Of a stretch of DNA of 64,000 nucleotides, positions 1-8,000 are shown in pieces (position 1 is the first letter of the stretch; each line of letters opens with the position of its first letter). The notes under the pieces are model-generated. The model made no database searches and was not told where the DNA came from. It was given only the letters and a program-made list of their open reading frames with translations. The position numbers and the translations under genes were made by a program. The DNA comes from Azotimanducus sp965220185 (GTDB taxonomy: Bacteria > Pseudomonadota > Gammaproteobacteria > Pseudomonadales > Azotimanducaceae): NCBI GenBank assembly GCA_965220185.1, contig OZ244807.1, positions 558,001 through 622,000 on the forward strand. Reading direction: 5' to 3'.

Positions 1-379
1 GGCCGTATCCAGCGTCGATAACGAGATCCGCGAGGTCTTCGCCGGTTGCCAAGTGCACGCGCGCGAGCACCCTTCCGCCGTAGAGGTCGTTCTCGATCTC
101 AGAGAGCATGACGGTCTGATCGGCCAGCAGCGCACGGACAAAGTCGCGAGCGGCGAGCGCGAGCGCCTTTTCCTGTTCGCACTGGCCACGAATTTCCGGT
201 GTATCCACGCCACGCACGCGCACGCTGCCAACATGTGTGAGATCAGGCCAGAGTTCTGCATTGACGGTCAGCGTATCGCCGTCAATCACTCTCTGCACTT
301 CGGCATTGACGGAGGTCTGTGCGATGCTCGACTGTTGCCAAGCGAAAAGAACCGTGAATCCAATTGTTCTCCACGTCAT
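1..379 (-). CDS. Thermonuclease (SNase)-family protein, 3' end outside window
   Basis: Read from an ATG at 379, the minus strand is open to the window edge (126 codons). A short hydrophobic N-terminus ending near SIAQT looks like a signal peptide. Staphylococcal-nuclease features follow: VIDGDTLTV (31-39) with the acidic calcium-site residues, RGVDTPEIRG (56-65) with the conserved acid, and YGGRVLARV (100-108) with the second conserved Arg. The family hydrolyses DNA and RNA with calcium. The start lies 2 bases after the beta-lactamase stop, so the two genes are probably co-translated. It is clearly a family member, but export and activity are inferred and the C-terminus is not visible. Confidence 0.8.
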   Translation of the reverse strand, partial: MTWRTIGFTVLFAWQQSSIAQTSVNAEVQRVIDGDTLTVNAELWPDLTHVGSVRVRGVDTPEIRGQCEQEKALALAARDFVRALLADQTVMLSEIENDLYGGRVLARVHLATGEDLADLVIDAGYG

Positions 380-381
380 TT

Positions 382-1383
382 CTATCGCCTACCGTACTCA
401 AACATGAAATAGTCATGCAGAGCCCGTGCGATCTGCGCGATGACGGGTTCTCGGTCTGCGTAGTCGGGAATGCGCGAACTCTTGATGAACACAGTCACCG
501 CCAAATGACCGGCACCGTGCGGCAAGTCGATGATGCCAACATCATTGGTGGTCATCCCGATCGTGCCAGTTTTGTGCGAAACCTGCGTTCCTGGAGGCAG
601 CATGCCCTTGAGCCGGCCTCTGCCGGTCTTGGTGCCGTACATAATGTCGATGAGCAGCTTCGAGCTTGCCTCGCTCAATACCTCCCGCCGCCAAATGCCT
701 GCAAGGAGCTGTGTCATGGCGCGTGGGGTTGCCGTGTCGCGCGGATCACTATCGAGTGACTTTGCCAGCGCTTCGAGGTCGGCAAGATCAAAATCCTGAT
801 CGAGCGCCTCTTCGTACTCGCGCTTGGACATGACAGCATCTTCGCTGACGTCCGTGCGGCCAACCGAGTGCATGATCAGCACACTTGTTGGCCGGTGAAC
901 TCGGATGTCGAAATCGAGATCACGCATCATGCCGGTCACCGCCTGCGCGCCACCTACCATGTCGAGCACGATGTCGGTGGCGACGTTGTCGCTGTACTGA
1001 AGCATGAGGGCGATCAAGTTCTCAAGCGTGAGCGCCGACCCCGGCAATAGATGCTCGCTCATCGCGCTGTGGGTCGGCAGCAGCTCTTCACCCGTGATGA
1101 TGTAGTTCTCATCAAGCGACCGTTCCCCCTTGTCTACCAAGCTCAGCATCTTGACGGCAATGGGTACTTTGAATGTGCTTGCCATCGGAAACTCTTTGTC
1201 GGCGTTGAGGTAGAGCGATTGACCGCTTTCAAGATGCAAGGCGCCGACACCGACAACGCCGCGCGCGCTTTCTGCGAGACGCGCAACCTCCGCCTCAAGC
1301 AGAGCGATGCCAGGATCGGCGTCTTCGGCGAAAGACGGCGCGGAAAGCATGGCGATAAGAACGAGCAGAGAGGTCAAGCGCAT
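382..1383 (-). CDS. Class A (serine) beta-lactamase-family protein
   Basis: 333 residues with a signal peptide (about 1-19, cleavage after PSFA). The three class A landmarks are present in order: S69-T-F-K72 with the nucleophilic Ser, S131-D-N133, and K271-T-G273. DPRDTATPRAM (213-223) matches the end of the omega loop. The usual ExxLN omega-loop motif holding the deacylating Glu is not obvious; the stretch 175-212 is long and acidic with several candidate Glu residues. It could be a divergent or extended-loop beta-lactamase or a related serine hydrolase. It would act in the periplasm on beta-lactams. It sits first in a two-gene unit with the nuclease-like gene. Confidence 0.85.
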   Translation of the reverse strand: MRLTSLLVLIAMLSAPSFAEDADPGIALLEAEVARLAESARGVVGVGALHLESGQSLYLNADKEFPMASTFKVPIAVKMLSLVDKGERSLDENYIITGEELLPTHSAMSEHLLPGSALTLENLIALMLQYSDNVATDIVLDMVGGAQAVTGMMRDLDFDIRVHRPTSVLIMHSVGRTDVSEDAVMSKREYEEALDQDFDLADLEALAKSLDSDPRDTATPRAMTQLLAGIWRREVLSEASSKLLIDIMYGTKTGRGRLKGMLPPGTQVSHKTGTIGMTTNDVGIIDLPHGAGHLAVTVFIKSSRIPDYADREPVIAQIARALHDYFMFEYGRR

Positions 1384-1478
1384 CGGCGTAGCTCACAGGG
1401 CAAAGAAATACCACCCTATCAGATGGGTCGATTGGAGTGATTCGGATGTGGATGGCTCATCAATGAGTACACACCTCC

Positions 1479-2237
1479 TCACATGCCAGTCGAGAATCCG
1501 CCGTCCACGTTCAGTGTTTGGCCGGTGACCCACCGAGCCGCCGGCGACGACAGAAACAATACCGCTGGCGCGATATCTTCCGCTTCGCCAACGCGCTTGA
1601 GTCCTTGGCGCACGAAGGCATCTTCGATGATTTTCGGCATGTGGCTGATCACGGGTTCGGTCAGATTGGTGCGCGTGAATCCGGCGGCGACGGCATTGGC
1701 GCGAATACCGAGCCCGCCCCAGCTCTGTCCCAAGGTCTTGACGAGTTGCACCAGCCCGGCCTTTGCAGGTCCGTAGCCTGGCGTCCACTCGCTGCCAAAG
1801 TAGGATGTCATGGAGGCGATGGCGATGATGCTTGCGCCGCCGTCAAAGTCACTTGCCTGGAGAAGGTCTTTGCAAGCGACGCTCAAATGAAACGCCGCCG
1901 ACAGGTTGACATTGATCGATTGATCAAAGCTGTCATGCTCCCATTCATTGCCTGGCGTGCCGCCAGCGTTGTTCACGAGAATGTCGAGACGATCAAGGCT
2001 CGCAGCGAGTGACAGTAGCTCTTCGCGCGATGCAATTTCAAGTGCGCGATACTCGAACCCGGACAGGTCGTGTGCATAGTCGGCGGCATCTCCTTGTCGT
2101 CCTGTGATGAGCACCTCGGCGCCAGCGGCCTTGTAGGCTTTGGCGCAAGCGAGGCCGATGCCATTGGAGCCGCCCGTCACGAGCACCTTGGCACCAGCAA
2201 AGTGAAAATCGATGCGATTCAAAACATGCCGCTCCAT
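1479..2237 (-). CDS. SDR-family NAD(P)-dependent oxidoreductase
   Basis: 252 residues, the usual length of a classical short-chain dehydrogenase. The nucleotide-binding TGGSNGIG is at 21-28, NNAG at 89-92, and the catalytic Y155-x-x-x-K159 lies in YGPAK with a Ser-rich strand just before it. The C-terminus ends in VDGGFSTGM, typical of the family. The substrate cannot be told from sequence. A 95-bp gap separates it from the beta-lactamase on the same strand, and the VOC gene starts divergently 56 bp away, so the 2238-2292 gap should hold both promoters. Confidence 0.88.
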   Translation of the reverse strand: MERHVLNRIDFHFAGAKVLVTGGSNGIGLACAKAYKAAGAEVLITGRQGDAADYAHDLSGFEYRALEIASREELLSLAASLDRLDILVNNAGGTPGNEWEHDSFDQSINVNLSAAFHLSVACKDLLQASDFDGGASIIAIASMTSYFGSEWTPGYGPAKAGLVQLVKTLGQSWGGLGIRANAVAAGFTRTNLTEPVISHMPKIIEDAFVRQGLKRVGEAEDIAPAVLFLSSPAARWVTGQTLNVDGGFSTGM

Positions 2238-2292
2238 GGTGTGTGTTCAAGCCGTACATAATAGTTGTTTGGATTCAATATGAGGCAATCTC

Positions 2293-2745
2293 ATGGAATA
2301 CCAGCTTCAAGCCGCCCTCAATCTGCCGCCCGTGAGCCAAATCGGGCTTGTCGTCAAGGACATCGATCAGGCGATTGCCTTCTACACGCCGTTGTTCGGT
2401 GAATTTCGCACGCTCGACGCCTTCGATATCGAATGGGAGTACCGCGGGCGACCGGAGATCGGCTCGATCAAAGTGGCATTCGCGCAAAGCGGTGAAGTCG
2501 AAATCGAGCTCATCGAATGGGTAAGTGGGGAAACGCCGCACAAGGAGTTTCTTGATGCCGGGCGCGAGGGCTTGCACCATGTCCGATTCATGGTCGATGA
2601 CATCGACGAGAAGATACGCTCTGCTGAAGCGCTCGGATATATGCCCATCTGGTACAAGCGATTCGCGCCGGGTCTCGCCGCAGCCTATCTTGAGCGCGAT
2701 GGCGACCCGTTGCTGATCGAATTCTACGAGGCCGACTTCGATTGA
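2293..2745 (+). CDS. VOC (glyoxalase/bleomycin-resistance fold) protein
   Basis: 150 residues with two paired beta-alpha-beta-beta-beta modules: SQIGLVVKDIDQAIAFY (15-31) opens the first and LHHVRFMVDDIDEKI opens the second. This layout resembles methylmalonyl-CoA epimerase and other VOC metalloenzymes; candidate metal ligands are a His in LHHVRF and Glu residues in IELIEW and LIEFYE. Neither substrate nor metal can be assigned. Its stop overlaps the start of the following sulfotransferase gene, so it heads a three-gene plus-strand operon with overlapping ends (VOC, sulfotransferase, DUF2799). Confidence 0.8.
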   Translation: MEYQLQAALNLPPVSQIGLVVKDIDQAIAFYTPLFGEFRTLDAFDIEWEYRGRPEIGSIKVAFAQSGEVEIELIEWVSGETPHKEFLDAGREGLHHVRFMVDDIDEKIRSAEALGYMPIWYKRFAPGLAAAYLERDGDPLLIEFYEADFD

Positions 2746-4007
2746 CCGTGGCGCGCATCCGTATTGACGACCTTGAGCGTCCGCGCTATAGCGAAGCGCA
2801 GCTCGCCGCGCTTGAGTTTGAGAAGTCGCTCGAAGTAGCGTTTGACGCCGAGACTATCCTGAACGAGGCGAGCGAGCAGCTCTCACTTAAGGACTTCGGG
2901 AATATGGCGTTTCTTGCGCGGCTTGAGCTGCTCTGCGACGAGTGGGGCAATGACCCCGACCTCAACAACCTCGGCAAGTTCAACTTGAGACGCAAGCTGC
3001 TGCTCTACGCGAGGAATCGACTGCTGATTCAGGACACGCTCAAGCGGCATCCAGAAATTCACGAGGTCAACATTGAGCGCCCTATTATCGTCGCCGGACT
3101 GCCGCGCTCAGGCACCACGCATCTGCTGAATCTGTTAGCGGCGGATTCGCGCCTGCGCTCGCTGCCACTATGGGAATCCTATGAGCCTGTGCCGATACCC
3201 GGTGAGCACGCTTCGCAAGGCGGTGCCGACCCGCGCTATGCGCGCTGCGCCGAGGAGTGGGCGCGAATGCAGCAGATGGTGCCATTGCTTGCCGCCATGC
3301 ATCCGATGAATCCGGATCACATTCACGAAGAGCTTGAGCTGATGGGACCGGACTTCGCCTCCTACAACTTTGAGTGGCTGAGCGTGAGTCCGCGCTGGCG
3401 AGACTACTACTTCGCTTCAGACCAGACGCCGCACTATGAATACATGCGAACCGTGCTACAACTCCTGACTTGGCAAGACGGTGCGCCGCGCCGATGGGTA
3501 CTCAAGTGCCCGCAGCATCTTGAGCAGCTTCTCGTGCTCAGGAAGGTCTTTCCGGATGCAACATTGGTGGTGACGCATCGTGACCCCGTCGCCGTCATTC
3601 AATCGGCCGCCACCATGATCGCCTATGGTCATCGCATGTCAAGGCGCCGGGTGGACCCCGAAGGCATCCTCGATTATTGGACGAAACGTATTCATCGCCT
3701 GCTGGCAGCGTGCGTCAGGGATAGGCACCTTTGGCCTGAGGCGCAAAGCATAGACGTACTCTTTCACCAGTTCATGGCCGACGATATGGGCATGATCGGG
3801 CAGATATACGAGCGGGCTGAACTGTCCATGACAGAGGCATCGGATGCTGCATTGCGGCGGTACGCAGAGAAGCACACGCGCGGTCGTCACGGGCAGGTTG
3901 TATATGATTTGAAGCAGGACTTCGCAGCCGACTCTGAGGATTTGCGAGGGCAATTTGGGGTTTACTTGCGGAGGTTTCCGGTGCAAGTGGAAAGAGAACC
4001 GACATGA
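2742..4007 (+). CDS. Sulfotransferase-family protein
   Basis: 421 residues. VAGLPRSGTTHLLNLLA (117-133) is the 5'-phosphosulfate-binding loop of PAPS-dependent sulfotransferases, and VVTHRDPVAVIQSAATM further on is the 3'-phosphate-binding strand and helix. The PRSGTT version and the long N-terminal helical region are typical of the bacterial Sulfotransfer_3 group. The acceptor is unknown. The first possible start is TTG at 2742, overlapping the VOC stop; a GTG two codons later is an alternative. Its TGA overlaps the next ATG (ATGA at 4004-4007), so the three genes are coupled. Confidence 0.85.
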   Translation: MTVARIRIDDLERPRYSEAQLAALEFEKSLEVAFDAETILNEASEQLSLKDFGNMAFLARLELLCDEWGNDPDLNNLGKFNLRRKLLLYARNRLLIQDTLKRHPEIHEVNIERPIIVAGLPRSGTTHLLNLLAADSRLRSLPLWESYEPVPIPGEHASQGGADPRYARCAEEWARMQQMVPLLAAMHPMNPDHIHEELELMGPDFASYNFEWLSVSPRWRDYYFASDQTPHYEYMRTVLQLLTWQDGAPRRWVLKCPQHLEQLLVLRKVFPDATLVVTHRDPVAVIQSAATMIAYGHRMSRRRVDPEGILDYWTKRIHRLLAACVRDRHLWPEAQSIDVLFHQFMADDMGMIGQIYERAELSMTEASDAALRRYAEKHTRGRHGQVVYDLKQDFAADSEDLRGQFGVYLRRFPVQVEREPT

Positions 4008-4597
4008 AGCAAGCGACTGCGCGTCTTGAAGCGAGACCTCAACGCTGCCCATTTTCACAACTCGGCCGCTATCAGAAAGACTGCGCGGAGTATAGTGTCG
4101 TGCCGGACGCGAAAGCCTATGCAGCAGGCCGCGAGCGCGGACTTGCATACTTTTGCACTGAGAGCAATGGCTACGAAGAAGGGCGAAACGGTGCTGCGGA
4201 CGCCGCTGTCTGTCCCCCAGCGCTGCAGGCGGATTTCCGCCGTGGATACACGCTTGGACAAGGTGTGCACGCGGCGCATTATGTATTGATCACAACGGCA
4301 GACGGTATACGCTCGGCTCGGGACGAGATACAGGACTTGAAGTCGAACATCGCGGACGACAAGTCCCGCATCAGCGATGGTGACCTGAGCGAAGAGGACA
4401 AGCGGGCGCTTCGCCGGCAGAACGATGGCTCGGCAAGACGTATTCGGCAGCTTGAGGAAGATCTCGTCGTATTGGCCGGGTCAGTGGCGTTGGCTATCGC
4501 GCAGTACAGCTCAGCCGTGCGCACGGCGCGCGCAGCAGGGCACGATGAACCGATGGAATCAGAGATCATCTACGAGCTGCAGCGCCTCGCCCGGTAG
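4004..4597 (+). CDS. DUF2799-family protein
   Basis: 197 residues. The pattern CAEYSVVPDAKAYAAGRERGL, then a YFC motif, NGYEEGRNG, a conserved CPP and FRRGYTLG matches the DUF2799 family of small proteins that are often lipoproteins, with spaced Gly/Asp/Arg and Cys residues. This copy lacks an obvious lipobox or signal peptide at the chosen start, so it may be cytoplasmic or the start may be wrong. Residues from about 95 to 160 form a charged, probably coiled-coil helix (DEIQDLKSNIADDKSR onward). It is translationally coupled to the sulfotransferase. Function unknown. Confidence 0.7.
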   Translation: MKQATARLEARPQRCPFSQLGRYQKDCAEYSVVPDAKAYAAGRERGLAYFCTESNGYEEGRNGAADAAVCPPALQADFRRGYTLGQGVHAAHYVLITTADGIRSARDEIQDLKSNIADDKSRISDGDLSEEDKRALRRQNDGSARRIRQLEEDLVVLAGSVALAIAQYSSAVRTARAAGHDEPMESEIIYELQRLAR

Positions 4598-5007
4598 GAT
4601 GGCGACAACATCGCATGAATGCTGCAAGATCCGCTTGCCGAGCATAGGCTAACGAAATGTGCCGGCTCAGGACATTTCGGAATTTTGGGCGGGCATGTCA
4701 GACATGTGTTCGAAGTGGACAAGATGCCCGTTCGGTGTTCGGCAGTCCGGCGAACACACGCCCATGGACAGTGTCCGCCGCAGTCAATGTTACAACCAGC
4801 GTTACAATGAAGTGGTGCGCTAGCCAATCGTGCCGCGGCGCTGCGCCGCCGTGAAATCGCTGCCCCGGCGCTTTGAAACGATCGGCTGCCCCGCGTTCGA
4901 GGGGGAAGAAAATGGTGCGGGATCGATACAACGAATGTTACAACGGCCTAGTTTCGTCCTTGGCGGGGCGTGGAATTAGGGCGATATATCAACAACATGT
5001 GCAATAG
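4598..5007. other. Non-coding stretch before the truncated surface-protein gene
   Basis: About 410 bp with no convincing gene on either strand. It holds three copies of a GTTACAA core (near 4790, 4802 and 4938) and a spaced inverted pair around 4734-4757 (GTGTTCGG and its complement-like CCGGCGAACAC). No promoter or signal-peptide-coding sequence for the large downstream gene can be found here, and an in-frame TAG at 5005-5007 closes that gene's frame. This is the likely junction where the 5' part of the surface-protein gene was lost. Confidence 0.5.
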
Positions 5008-5055
5008 CTGACTGTAGACGCCGCCACAGCCACAATCACCATCACGATCACCGGC

Positions 5056-8000
5056 GTGAACGACGATCCCAGCATCGAGGTGGCTGGCGGCAACAACGCG
5101 GACTCCACCGCGGGCGGCGTCACCGCCTCGTTCACCCAGCCGGAGAACACCGGCGACGCCGTCCCCGGCGCGGCGGGCGCCGTGCTCGGCCTGATCACGC
5201 TGTCCGACCCCGACATGGGCGACACGCACACGGTCACGGTCGACGACGGCCGCTTCCAGGTCATCGACCACGCCGGCGCCAAGTGGCTCACCCTCAAGGC
5301 CGGCCAGTCGCTCGACTTCGAGGAAGCCGCCTCCATCGACCTCACCCTCACCGTCGAGGACAACAACGGCGGCACCGACTCCACCGCCGTCACCATCACC
5401 GTCACGGACGTCAACGAGGCGCCCACGGCCGCCGGCGAGCTGCCCACCGTCATCGGCACCGCTGGCGAGGCGCTCGCGGGCGACCAGACCCGCATCGACC
5501 TCGGCATGTTCTTCTCCGACCCGGACGGCGAGGACGACCTCACCTACGCCGCCTCCGGCGGCCCGGACTGGTTCTCCTTCAAAGTCGATGAAGAGACCGG
5601 GCACGGCGTCCTGTCGGGCACGCCGCCGACCTCCGGCCCCAACGCCGACGCGCTGCACACCGTCACCATCACGGCCACCGACAAGGGCGGGCTGTCGGCC
5701 TCGCGCTCGTTCACCCTCGTGGTCGACGACGGCAACGACCCCATCACGGGCATGGAGTTCACCAACGCGGTCGGCGACAGGCAGATCACGACCGACACCG
5801 TCAAGGTCAACCTCAGGACCTCCATCGCGGAGAACGAGAAAGGCGCCGCCGGCGGCACGCTGCTCGGCACGTTCGGCGCCGTGGACCCGGACAGCGAGGA
5901 GCATCCCAACGGCATGATCACCTGGTCGCTGCCGCCGGGCCGGTGGTCGTCGAGCTTCGAGATCGACCCGAAAAGCGGCGAGGTGAGGCTGAAGGAGGGC
6001 GTGGAGCTGGACTTCGAATCGGTTCCGTTCACCCCCCCGATCCGAGAAATCCGGCTGGATGTGACGGCCACGGACGGCGGCGACCCGAAGCTGTCGAGGA
6101 CCGAGACGCTGTACATCGAGGTGACGAACGCGAACGACGCCCCCGAGGCGGACGGCGCGGAGATCAGCCGGGGCTGGTGGGTGACGCGCGACGAGGACAA
6201 GGAGTCGGGCGACGACCAGTCCGAAGATGAATACGTCGAGCGGGGCGAATGGCTCACCTTCGGGCTGGAGACGCGGCCCATCGACCAGCGCCCGGCGTTC
6301 AGCGATGTCGACCTGGACACCGGCGACAGGCTCACCTACTCGCTGGTCGGCAGCCCGGCCTGGCTGCGGATCGATGCCCAGACGGGCGTGATGGAGAACC
6401 GCGCCGGCATGGTCGCGGACGAGGGCCTGTACACGGTCACGGTGCGGGCGACCGACACCGGTGGCGCCGCGACCGACTTCACGTTCCGGCTGGCCGTCGC
6501 CGTGTCGGATTTCGAGGGTGGCGGTCCGGCTGGCTCGGCTGCAAACCCGGATGACAACGACGACCCCGAAATCGACGCGGACGCGGTGGACATCCTCGAG
6601 AACGCGCGGCCCGGCGCGGTGGTGGCGACCTTCACGGTCGAGGACGAGGAGCTTCCGATCGGCCCCGTCCACCCGTGGGGCAGGCTGGATGTCGATGTCA
6701 GCTCGAGCTGGCAGACCGGAACCCGCGGAGGGAATGACTACAACGACCGGGTCGCCCAGGTGGGCCAAACCGCCGTACTCGGAGACTACTTCTCCGTGCA
6801 CCACACGGGCACGACGGGCGGCACCGCGAGCTACGAGGTGCGCCTGACCGTGTGGGGCGCCCAGGAGATCGATCACGAAGACCCAAATCGTGATGATGTG
6901 ATCTTCACCATCAGGGCGGCGGACGGCACGTTCGACGCTGATGGAGCTAACGTGGTCGACGGCTTGGGTGACCCTGCGAGGAGTGTCGATGCGGCCACCA
7001 CCGCCCGTCCCGGCTCGGACCATGACGAGGTGACGGTCGATATTGACGATGTCAACGAGGCGCCGTATTACATGTCGGCCAACGCCGACCCCCGCCACAG
7101 CTCCCCGCTGACCGCTCCCCCCTCTCTCCCCTCTCTCCCAAGAACCTTCAACGTGGATCAGCGGGAGAGTGGGGACGGCGCTGTCACCCGCATCTACCTG
7201 AACCTCACCCGGATGTTCCAAGACCCGGAGGACGGAGACGACAATGTCACGTTCACCGCGGCGCTCGGCGGCAACGCGCCGTGGCTCACCCTGCTGCGCG
7301 CGTACAACACTGATTCGGAGCGCACGATGACGGGGCCGCAGGAATGGGGGCACATCGAGCTCGGCCGTAATAAAGTTCAGGGTGGAGACGGCCGGGATGC
7401 CGATATCACGTGGGGGGCAGGGTCGGACGGAACCCTCACCGGTGAACCCGCTGATGATGACATCGTGCTGATCCTCAGCGTCGACCGCGGCGCCATCCCG
7501 CCTGGCAGCAACGCCCAGGACGCCAACGGCATGATCACCGTCACGGCCACGGACGACGACGGCAATGCCAGCGAGACAACCTTCACGGTGCGGGTGAACG
7601 ACCAGAACCTGCCCGTGCCCGACGCAGTGGCAAATGCCGGACGGGTCGTCACCCTGTCCGGTCCGCCGAGGGAGGGCAACGACCTCACGGCGAGATTCAA
7701 CAAGCTGACCGACCCCGACTTCACGGGCGACGAGGCCAACCCGAACAACCCGATCCTCGTGCGCTACCAGTGGTTCACGTATGAGCGCGAATATAACGAC
7801 ACTACTGGTAGACCAATGGTTGATAGTAATGAGCCCGTCTACGACGATCCGGAGCCGAGGCAGGAGACGACCGAGAACCACCAGAACATGACCGGAACGG
7901 CGAAGTACACCGTGCGGCAGGAAGACGTCGGCGGCCAGATCCAGGGGCGGGTCATCTACTACGAGCTGTTCGACGGCGAGATCGTGCAGTCCCCGGACAC

